A stretch of 64,000 bases of DNA. It comes from Cephalotus follicularis. Its lineage: Eukaryota; Streptophyta; Magnoliopsida; Oxalidales; Cephalotaceae. Positions 45,055-54,790 of this stretch are shown here, one piece after another. Every line of letters begins with the position of its first letter. The first letter of the stretch is position 1. Location: assembly GCA_001972305.1 (NCBI GenBank), contig BDDD01001757.1, forward strand, positions 124,001 through 188,000. Direction: 5' to 3'. Below the pieces are notes generated by a model. The model saw only the letters and a program-made list of their open reading frames with translations, was not told the origin of the DNA and searched no databases. Position numbers and translations under genes: made by a program.

Positions 45055-45485
45055 CTAACTTAAACAGAGAGAAAAAAAAAGGAGACTGAAGAAATCTTAG
45101 ACCAACCTCGAACGGCAAGAAGACTACATGTACTTAACAAGAATCTTGACGAAAGGGTGGTGAGGCAAGGAAGATTTGAAAGCACTGAAAATCTGGGAAG
45201 CTCGCAGCAAGAAGATGAAGTTTAAAAATAAAAAAAGCGAATAGTTTTTATTTAAGAGAAATATGTCTTTTAAAGACCCAAAGCTCGGATCCTGGCCCTC
45301 CAAACTACGCAAATCTAATGGCCGAGGAACGAACCATCAAATCAGAACCGGGAAACGAAGAGACAGAGGCGGGAAATGCGCAGAACACCACAGGTGTAAA
45401 TCGTGTCCTGTACGCCTCTTAATGGTTTGGGATTCGGGTCCAATAAACAAGCTCAGCAACAGAAGAAGGTACGAGGAAGCCCAAT

Positions 45486-46318
45486 TGTGACAGTAAACTG
45501 AGACTGAAGGTTATGCAATGGAAGTCTGCTCGAGTGATAACTCCCAGCTCTGCTCCTCATCCTCTACCACGGCCAAAGAAGAAGGACCAGGGGGGCATAT
45601 GATGTGGGGAAAAATCTACCTATACACAAAACGACACGTGCCCTTCGCAGACGTAGCCAAGTGTCTAGGAGCATTAAAGCTTACATGCGTATGGGCCAAA
45701 TGAAGCTTATTAACTCCAGCTAGAGAAGCAGGTGAAGACGTCCTCCTTGGCATCAGTGCCAAGGAACTCCTCATTGGTTGCATTGCAGAGGACGTCCTCC
45801 TCGACGTTGAAGACCTTGTAGCGGATAAGAGACCAGAGGACCTCTCCTTCCTCGTCCTCCATAGGATGCGGCCATAAAATCAGCCTATATTCTAGGGATT
45901 CACCTCTTCAAACAAGGAAAGATAAGATATGATAAACGTCTTATAGGGAATGTACCACCAAATCCTACGGAGATCAAGGGAAATGTCTGAGATCCTCGGT
46001 ATTTCCTTAGGGGATACCTATCACCTCTGTTTCCTATGCTCCACAGTTACATTCTATGCCTATAAATACCAGTTTCACAGTCTAAACAAAGGTCAGCCAT
46101 TTTTACTCTCAAAAGAACCTTATTTTCTCTGTGTAGTGCCTAACTTAAGGGTCAGAGTATCCCCAGGAGAATGACCTTCTAGACCTTGAACCTTCTTGCT
46201 TTATCTGTGCAGCGATACTTAACGAAATCATCTTCTCGGACATAGATTCCAGCATTTCCATTAACAATCAAAGCCCTCCGCATAGGGTACTATTGAAGGA
46301 AAGTTTTCTGCATCAACA
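45486..46318 (+). mobile_element. LTR-like segment with TATA box
   Basis: TGTGACAGTAAACTG at 45486 and TCTGCATCAACA ending at 46318 would bound an 833-bp LTR. A good TATA box (TATAAATA, 46061-46068) lies two thirds along. No target duplication (CCAAT against CAAAG). A different reading, on the minus strand, places a short coding-like frame inside it (45710-45862). It abuts the pararetrovirus RT. Confidence 0.4.
45710..45862 (-). CDS. Small coding-like ORF, 50 aa, unassigned
   Basis: Minus-strand ATG at 45862 to TAA at 45710; the frame is open further up to about 45907. The peptide is acidic and tryptophan-containing (MEDEEGEVLWSLIRYKVFNV... ending TCFSSWS), with balanced codon use and GC-rich third positions (GAG GAC GTC CTC) quite unlike the AT-rich neighbours. 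I recognise no family. It may be an exon or the end of a captured gene fragment. Confidence 0.35.
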   Translation of the reverse strand: MEDEEGEVLWSLIRYKVFNVEEDVLCNATNEEFLGTDAKEDVFTCFSSWS

Positions 46319-47600
46319 CAAAGTATGCGTACACAAATAAAATTTAATGGTTTCGCATGCAAGAAATTTTTCAAGCGCACACAATGATGTTAAATGGGTT
46401 TTAAGTGTTTCATTCCTTTGCAGTAATTCATGAGTTAAATTTCTTTTTTCTATCTCAATGGGAGATAGAATTTTCTCACTCAAATTTATTTTTCCTATCT
46501 CAGTGGGAGGCAGGATACTCTCTTCCTCATAATTTCTTTTTTCTATCTCAGTAGGAGATATAATTTGGTAATGAATTTGGATTGTGCCAAATATATTTGG
46601 TTGCGAAGTTGCGTCGAATTTGCTTAGTGACAGATTTGGTAGATATAATTTCCTGCAATCTGGCAAAAGCTTGTCGGCATCTTTGGTTAGTATTGAATCA
46701 GGAAATATTAAATTGTTGTCAAGATAAATAATAGAGAATGTGGTATATTATTATTTTAGTTGTAATAATGTCTGAAAATCTTTCAACAAATAGAATGGAT
46801 CTTTGAATGAGTGTAATGGTTCTTTGATATATGTCATGACCAAGAAATCTAATGTGTGTAATAAACAATCATAATCTGGCGCTAGATAATACTAATCCAT
46901 TTGTTCGAATAATTTTAAAAAATGTGTATAAATGTTTAAATTGTTGTTTTATAGAATTTGAAAATATTAACATATCATCAATGTATATAATTGAAAATGG
47001 TGAAAATGGATAATTTTCTGGAATTCACTGGGGGCATTTTTTAGACCGAATGGCATGACATTACACTCGTAATGACCAAATGGAGTAGTGAAAGCAGTTT
47101 TGTATCTATCATTTTCTTGAAATTGTATTTGCCAGAATCCTGATTTTTAATCAAAATTTGAAAATATTTTTGCTTCAGTTAATCTTTTGAGTAAATATTT
47201 TTTGTTTGGAATAGGATGTCTAATCCATTATAAAACAGTATTTAATGGTTTATAATTTATGACTAATCTTGGTGTTTCACGTTCAATTTCTGAATTTTTA
47301 TTGACATGAAAGGCTGCACAACTCCAAGGGGATTTGCTAGGCCTAATTAATTTTTTACTGAGTAATTCATGAATTTCTTTTTTAGAATGTTTCATTAATT
47401 CATGAGTCATTTGAATTGGTCTTACTTTAGTAGGAATGTTTTGTTTAGATAAATCTTTTTCATATGGTAAGGAAACCACATGACGTTTCCTGTGCCAAAA
47501 ACTATCGGGAAAATCTGAACAAAGATTGTTGATTATGCTAGTTTTTAATGAATACTTTTTTCTCAAATTTATAAAGTTTGTAATTGTTCTTCAAGTTTTT
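46319..47600 (-). pseudogene. Endogenous pararetrovirus reverse transcriptase (locus 2)
   Basis: The 47228-47566 frame is clear caulimovirid RT: HRKRHVVSLPYEKDL, KVRPIQMTHELMKH, KSPWSCAAFHVNKN and PRLVINYKPLN. Further RT text follows in changing frames down to about 46680 (GHYECNVMPFGLKNAPSEFQ), and the catalytic Y-x-D-D region near 46980 is shifted out of frame. A following open piece (46313-46666) has three repeats of a PTEIEKRN-like unit. The left border is the LTR-like segment. RNase H was not recognised. Confidence 0.8.
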
Positions 47601-47773
47601 TATTTGATATTTCTTGTTTCGTAAAATAAAAATGATTTTCTTTTGTTTTTATCAAGTTTATTGAATGTTCTTTGAATAAGGACAATGTTTTTAAAAGATT
47701 AATTTCTTTGGTCATGGGTTCTTCATTGAAAGAAAATAGAATTTTTCTTTGTAATAATTTTGTTATAATTCTT

Positions 47774-48517
47774 TCATTTTTTTTCTTTCAATGGTTTAAT
47801 AATTTCTAGAATTTTTTTATATAGGATTATTCCTATGACTAAATTTTTGACTAGGATGAATGTCTGTTTGATACAAATGACATCATTACAAATGTGGACA
47901 TCTGGAATTTTTAATTTAACACTAAGGTTTTCACCATTAGCAGTGGATAATATCTGTTTAGTTTTTTCAAAGAATTTTGTTAGGATTAACCATTCTTGAA
48001 TATAATTCATTTGTGTACCTGAATTTATTAGGGCAGTTGATTGAACTTTAAAAGAATCTTGTATTAAAATGGTAATGTTAATGTGCCATTTTTGATAAGT
48101 TATTCTTTCTATTAAATTGATGAACTTGGTTGATGTTTCTTCTTGAATTTGTGGATCAATACGGTCAATTGTTTCAATTTCTTTGTCAGAGGAGGATGGA
48201 GATGAATGTTTTTGTAATAATATTTGTTCTAAATGTATTATTTGTTTCTTAGTTTTTTGATTGAATTTTTGTAACTCTTGTTTAGTATCTTTAATTTCTT
48301 TTTGCAAATCTTGTAACGTTAAACTTTGTGGTAATGGATTATTAAATTTTTTAAATATTTTTTGTAATGTATATGGTTGATCAGTGGATGCTGACGGTTC
48401 ATTGGTTATTATTTCTTTAAATTTTAATAAGTATTCTCTTTTCAATTCTGAATCATAAATTTTGTCAACTAATTGTAATAATAAACTGGATTCTTTTTGT
48501 TTATCAGTATTTATCAT
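47774..48517 (-). pseudogene. Pararetrovirus pre-protease and aspartic protease (locus 2)
   Basis: A 247-codon open frame. The first half is charged and coiled-coil-like (KEIKDTKQELQKFNQKTKKQ). The second half ends in a retropepsin-like domain, where the active site D-S-G reads NSGT, followed by ICNDVICIKQTFILVK. It sits upstream of RT in the order expected for the caulimovirid polyprotein. Loss of the catalytic Asp indicates decay even though the frame is open. Confidence 0.7.
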
Positions 48518-48599
48518 ACAAATTGTTTGATTAATGTTTTGAATTTTTGGAGTATTAAGTATATTGGATAAGGAATTAATATCTTTTATTGTTTCACTT

Positions 48600-49527
48600 T
48601 CTTTTTCCTAATCTTCAATATTTGTTTCTCTTTTTTTTTATCATTTGATTATTTTATTTCAATATTTTTATCTTTAATTGTTTCTGTAAAGGACTGTTTA
48701 TTTTTTTAAAAAATTTATTCTTCTAGATCCTTATTATTTTCTTGAATTCTTGGTATATCAATTTCTTCTATTTTTTCAATGCTAGTAGTTTCTTTAGCAA
48801 TAATTTTTTTAGAATTTTGTTTATTTTCTTTATCTACATTTTCTTTATCAAAATTTCTATTATTGTTTTCTTGTGGAATATCGATAGATGTGTTAGAAAT
48901 ATTTTTAATAATTTCGTTGTCTGAAATTTGTTCATTTTTATTATTACTTTCAAATTTATTATTTTCTTCAAAATTTTTGTTATACTTGTGAATTTTAGAA
49001 TCATCAGATTCTTGTCCAAAGTCTGAAGAAGAATTGTTAATTTGTTGAATTTGTATTGAAGAATCTGGAGGTTGGAAACATTCAGTTTGTTCCTTAAAAG
49101 TTTGTTCATTGATTTTATCAATTTCATGTATAGTTAATGGTGTCGCAATTTTTTCAATTTTTAAAGAATTTGTTTGTATTTTATTAGTTTCAACTTCAAT
49201 TTTTTCATCATAAATTTGTTCATAAATTTTTTTCAAATGTAAAAGGGATCGTTTCAATTTCTTTCTCTTCAAAATATTTTTTATTTTCTTGTTGATTAAT
49301 GTAAATTGGTAAATAATCAAAAAAATTTTTTCATCTAACAATTGAATATTTTGTTTATTCTTAGTAATTTTTATAGTTTGTTCAATTGTTTGAATTCTTT
49401 TATTAATCTCTTTGATTGAAATCTTTGGAAGTTTCTAATTTTGCCATTGTTTTATTCTTTCATCTAATTCTTTATCTCTATTTGAATTATTACTAGTTTC
49501 TGAACCACTAAATATTCTCAAAGACAT
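48600..49527 (-). pseudogene. Pararetrovirus ORF1 start and acidic linker (locus 2)
   Basis: Minus-strand ATG at 49527, 257 nt after the primer site, begins MSLRIFSGSE; a TAG at 49437-49435 follows 29 codons later (IKQWQN). The FFDYLPI.INQQENKK-like string recurs near 49325, now with a shift. The open piece 48715-49341 is extremely rich in Lys, Glu, Asn and Ile. No movement- or coat-protein motif occurs between this start and the protease. Confidence 0.6.
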
Positions 49528-49772
49528 AGCCCAACACAATTATATTCATTATTAATGATTTTAAAGTTTTTATCTCACCACATCTAAAGTATATGAACTT
49601 CCTAGTTTAGCGTAGATATCATCCGATGGTCTCAGCGGGACTTAGTCTCCTTCGGCCCTTTAGCACCCTAACAACCTACTGCTATGAAAGAACGAACTCA
49701 ACCCCTACCCAGACATTTTGAAACTAGACTTTAATTTCAATTAACAATAAATATAATTGCATCGAGTTTTTA

Positions 49773-49784
49773 GCTCTAATACCA
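49773..49784 (-). other. Pararetrovirus primer binding site (tRNA-Met)
   Basis: Minus strand TGGTATTAGAGC matches the caulimovirid tRNA-iMet primer site at 11 of 12 positions. It lies between the leader (52919-53439) and the ORF1 start. Confidence 0.8.
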
Positions 49785-49809
49785 TTTGGGGGACGGAAGC
49801 AAGCGATAA

Positions 49810-52800
49810 TGTAATACCCAAAATTTTATAAATATTAAGAAATGGAAATTGGGCCAAAGATGTAATATTGTTATTGGACTGAAAATTGAATTAATGGATA
49901 AATAGTATTTTGGGCCTAAATGGTGATAATATTATTTGAGTTTGAATATTTATATTTGGCCTTGGGCCAAATTATGATAAATAAAGAAAGGCATAGCACT
50001 TGGTATAATTACCGGGAATTTTTGTCAATGAAATGTATCTGTATAAATGTACAGTGTTTTGCGGAATGGTATTTCAAGCCCAAATTGTATCGTTATTGGA
50101 CTGTGACTGAATTAATAAAAGAAATGACTTTTGGGCCTTGAATGAAATTATATGGTATTGGACTAAATAGTATTTGGGTTAAGGAATGTTTAGCCCAACA
50201 TGGAATTGAAATGGTTTTGAAATTGGGACACAATTATGTTGTTGTTGTTGGGCCAAGGAAATGAAAATAAAAGGAGGAGTGTACTGGGCTGTCCTCAGCA
50301 GCCCATGGTGGAAATAGAGGAAGAAATGGCTGGAGCTGTGTAGTGGAATCCAGAACCTTATGCTGGTAACTATAAAGGGAAGATTGTTAGTGGGGCACAG
50401 CTGCTGGAAAAATGAGAGGGAAAAAGACAAGAGATGAAGAAAATCTTGAGGGTTCTTTCCTCCCTCCTCCTCTCCTATATAATCCCTCACTCTCAGCTTT
50501 GGAAAGATATGCAAGAAACACTCAAAAGTAAGGGAAATTGTAACTGTGAGCTGAAGAGCAGTGAAGTCGGAGGAGTGATTGAGGAATTGTGCTGAGCAAG
50601 GAAGGAAGCACTGCAACCAGAGAACCTGAGGTAGGTTCTCCTACCAGCACCCTTTAGCCATTTTAACTAAAGCATTATTTTATTGTTAGTACAGTGTTGT
50701 TGGAATGTATGTATATATTGTACAAATGGCCTTGTTTTCTTTTACTGTCTCGTACACGCCGAGGAAGCCTTGTGCGTCCCTGTCCCTGTGCAAGGTGTCA
50801 CTGCTACACTTCTTCCTCAGGTTGGCAGTATGATGATGGCGTCGCAGGCCGAGGTGAGCTATACATGCGCCAGGAGGAGCTACGACACCATCGCCCAGGA
50901 CCTCTACCCAGCCACACCAGCACCCGACGCTGCGGGCACGCCACTGTGACTTGCGGACGTCAAGTGCAGAGGACGTCATCGTCCTCTGCTTGCATCACAC
51001 ACTGGTATCATGCGCCAGAGGATGGCAGTGTCATCTGCCTATGTCACGCACCAACACCAGGAGCCAGAGGGCTCCATGGCGAGGTCATATACGCCAAGTG
51101 CAGAGACACCACCGCCTTCTGAATGCATCCCGCACCACTGTAGACGCCGAGGATGATAAAACAGAGGACACCATTGTCCTCTGCTCATGCTTCGTTCACT
51201 CCAGTCGCCGAGGACGCCAAGGTGCCGAGGGCATCCTTATTCCGTGCATGCGTCCTCTGCATGCCAAGGGTACCGAGAACGCCGAGGTGAGCTCGTCCTC
51301 TGTCTTATAGCGCCAAATGCGCTGAGCTCGCCCACTGCCATGCGCGCATCGCACCTGAGATGTCCTCTACCATGGCGTGGTGCGTATCAGACTAAGCCAA
51401 GAGCGTGTCATGAGCATGTGCTAAGATGCCGAGCAGCATCGGTGACTGTAGCGCCTACGCAACACGGCGCCGAGCATCCCCCATGCACGCGTGTCGTCCT
51501 CTGCCTCCTCGTACGAGAAGAACATGGTTAACACTATTATGGCGTTGAACCTTCTACCTACTCTTTGGCCATGCTAGACGCTCACAAGTATTCTATAGCA
51601 TTTTTTTTAAACCCTCCTTGCAGGCTTATGAGGATAGGAGGACGAGAATGAATTTGCTTGGCCTTGGTGCGCACTGAGCAGGATGAGGATGCGCCTGCAT
51701 GGCCTCGTAAGCATTTGAATATGCGCTGTTTGCGCGAAATGATGCGTTTTACAAGGTTTAGGCGCCTTCCTAGGTATTTTGAATAATTAGTGCTAAAAGG
51801 CTGCATCACTTTATAGTGTAATGTACAGTAAACGGGCAGACCTCACCATAAATGTCAATGTAATATTTATAAAATGTTAATGTGGTGTTATAAATGTCAA
51901 CGAAATGAATATAGTGTAATGTACTATTAATGTAGTGTCAATGTACTGTAATGTGCCTGATCACCAATTGAGATGAGCTGACTGATCACCAACTGAGATG
52001 AGCCATCAGATCACCGATTGAGATGAGCCGGCAAGGCTATCTTTGAGATGATCCTACGGGATCAAAGAGATAGCCCAAGGGATCACCGACCGAGATGAGC
52101 CGTCGGATCACCAACTGAGATGAGCCGACTGATCACCGACCGAGATGAGCCACACTAACTGTTACTGTATATAGTGTACTGAATGATTGTTACTAATACC
52201 GTATAATGTTTATGTTCCTCTCCTCTGCCTATAACGCCAAGAGCGCGTATATTGCTCTTCCTACAGCCGAGGAACCCGAGGAACCGGTCTGCCTAAAATG
52301 AAATGTATATTCCTATCCCGGCTCCTCTACCTTAACGTCTGGAGTACGTTATCGCTCCTCCTCAAGTAAGGGATGCCGAGGAAGGATTTATATGACTGGT
52401 AGTAATTGTCAATGATTATGAAGGACTGATAGTGACTGTGACTGTACTGAATGGAATAGACTGTACTGTTATTGATTTCTAGTGAATGTTATTGATTGAA
52501 TTGAACTATTATTACATCTCATTTGCATTGTATATGCTTGCTGCATCTGCATTTCATAAAGGCATGGTGGTAGTTCCTACATGACCAGTGGTCGCTGACC
52601 CATTGCATTTTAATGTAATGGGTCAGGTATAGGTAGAGATTAAATCGAGCTGAGGATTGAAGCCCCGGGTGAGTATACTCTAAAGCAGATCGACGACCCG
52701 CTTTATTATATTTATATGACCTGCTGGATTGTGGCAGAGCATGTTTGTTAACTGTATTGTATAACACTGGGTTTATCCACATAATGTGATATTTTATTTG

Positions 52801-52918
52801 GGACTGTTCCGCATACATTATATTGTTTTAAATGTTTTAATTTCCGCTGAATATTGGATAATGAAGGATACTGTTAGTAGCGCGTCAAACCTTGGGGGTT
52901 GACCTTTGGGGTGTTACC
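49810..52918 (+). mobile_element. Solo LTR, TGTAATACCC family, TSD GATAA
   Basis: A 3109-bp unit starting TGTAATACCCAAAATTTTATA and ending GGGGTGTTACC (last base C where A is expected), flanked by GATAA at 49805-49809 and 52919-52923. It splits the pararetrovirus leader 25 bp upstream of the primer site. A conserved donor-like GAG|GTAGGTTCTC lies at 50628-50640 and a GCGGAA box (as TTCCGC) at 52842. Middle part: GC-rich text with GAGGAC/CCGAG repeats (50750-51530) gives spurious open frames on both strands. Confidence 0.9.
51955..52155 (+). repeat. Minisatellite, GATCACCGACCGAGATGAGCC unit
   Basis: Seven to eight copies, about 22 bp each, the reverse complement of the arrays at 6253 and 55560, as expected from orientation. 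Confidence 0.85.
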
Positions 52919-53439
52919 GATAATTTGAATCAAGATAAATAACAGATAAAATGATAAAATAAAACAAAATTAAAGAACAAAGGAAAGAACAACAGAAAAA
53001 GAAGTGAGTAATAATAATGACTAAAATTAAATAAACTAAAATGGCTTGAATAAAATACTTAATTACATGAAATATTTACATGGAAATACTTTCAAATTGG
53101 TTGTCGGAACTTATGCCGGAATGGTTACAATACTTGAATACTGGATGATGGTTGGAGGATGGTTACAAGTACTTACAAATACTTGTTACAATAATATCGG
53201 AATGGTTTTTTAGTTAGGAGAATACTTGGAGGAAACTTGTGAAAACTTGAAAGAAATTTGAAGAGAGAAAAAAAACTTGTAATTGGGAGGAATGAAAAAC
53301 TTGTAATGAAAAAAAACTTGGTGCTAAAAAAACTTGGTTGAAAGAATGGATGAAGTCTTCTTATATAGACTTGAGTTGAGTGAGTTTACTATTTATGAAT
53401 AGTAACTTGTCTGGTAGAGTTACTATTTCATAATAGTAA
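52919..53439 (-). promoter_or_regulatory. Pararetrovirus intergenic region: promoter and leader
   Basis: On the minus strand a TATA box (TATATAAG at 53361-53368) is followed by an A/T-rich untranslated leader with many CAAGTTTTTT repeats, then, past the solo LTR, the primer site. Distance from TATA to primer site without the LTR is about 470 nt, near the caulimovirid norm. No open frame is present. Confidence 0.6.
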
Positions 53440-53683
53440 TGACACGACCCGTTCCCGCTTCCTCTACCGAAGACAGGCCCTGCCCGGGGAAGGCCTCGTG
53501 CCAACAACCCTGCTCTACAACTATGCTAAACTACTAAGGTTGATCCTCTCCTCTGCTACACAAGGATCAGACAAGGAAATCCTGGGCTGGGCGAGCAACT
53601 GCTGCGGGACAACCAGGGCAGAGGACTCAAAGGGGCAGAGCATCCAAACTCCCCTCCTCATTGTGTCCTCAGCACTGGCTAAC

Positions 53684-54253
53684 TAAAACTCCCAAAACGC
53701 GCCGCATCACTAACGCCTGAGGAGAACACCCATGTGCTCCTCACATGCTCACTTAAACTTTAGGACTGCTAAATGCCCGAGGACACACTTATTCCACGGG
53801 TCTTTCTCCTCTACTCTCCTCTAAAGAGATCTCCTTAACATAAACCTGCCAAACCATGCCTCAAAATGCAAAGCTTAACTAAACTTAAAACACTATTGCG
53901 CTACAACCTCAAGTCGTCCTCGGACCTTTGTCTTTCTTGTCTCCTCTGACCTTGTATCCGAGGACTCCTAAAACTCCCAAAACGCACCGCATCACTAACG
54001 CCCGAGGAGAATACCCATGTGCTCCTCATATGCTCACTTAAACATAAGGTCTGCTAAACGCCCGAGGACACACTTCCTCCACGAGTCTTTCTCCTCTTCT
54101 CTTCCCTAAAGAGCTCTCCTTAACATAAACCTGCCAAACCATGCCTCAAAACACACAGCTTAACAAAACTTAAAACACTATTGCACTACAACCTCAAGTC
54201 GTCCTCGGACCTTTGTCTTTCTTGTCTCCTCTGACCTTGTATCCGAGGACTCA
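53684..54253 (+). repeat. 285-bp tandem duplication in LTR
   Basis: Two copies from TAAAACTCCCAAAACGC at 53684 and 53969, sharing GTCGTCCTCGGACCTTTGTC and differing at roughly 20-25 positions. Confidence 0.9.
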
Positions 54254-54682
54254 TCCTTTGCTAAGCTATCCGAGGACTCCCTAGCTCCTCGGGTGAACCA
54301 AAAAACATAAAGTTCAAAACACAAACCATTCATCATATCACAAGGTAAAACTAGTCCACTGACTGGGAACCTCACAAACTATCTTGAAAGTGCTATTTCA
54401 TAACATGTTAGTCCTCTGACTAAAACATACATTGTTTCTCTGCTAAGCCAAGGAAACAACAAAAACTCTCCTTCTATACATCAAAAGAATATCATAACAT
54501 AAACTCTCGGCTACTGTAGAACAAAAAGGAGGTAAAAGAACCCAAAAGAATGCCAAACACCATGCAATGCTAGACGTCTGAGCCGTGTCATCCGAGATGC
54601 CGAGGATAAAAAGCTACCTTCCTTAGATCTCTACTACTGGTCTGGAGGATCTCCTCCTCCAGCTTGCTTGTTTGCAAAGAAA

Positions 54683-54711
54683 CCTGTGAGGGGATTAGTC
54701 CAACTGACTAA
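54683..54711 (-). promoter_or_regulatory. Conserved LTR stem-loop / possible splice acceptor (minus)
   Basis: Minus strand TTAGTC-AGTTG-GACTAA followed by TCCCCTCACAG. Confidence 0.5.
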
Positions 54712-54790
54712 GTGAATGAGAACGAAACATCCTCTGATACATTCCATAAGATGAATATGCTGAAAGAAAACATGCCATAAACATAATTAA

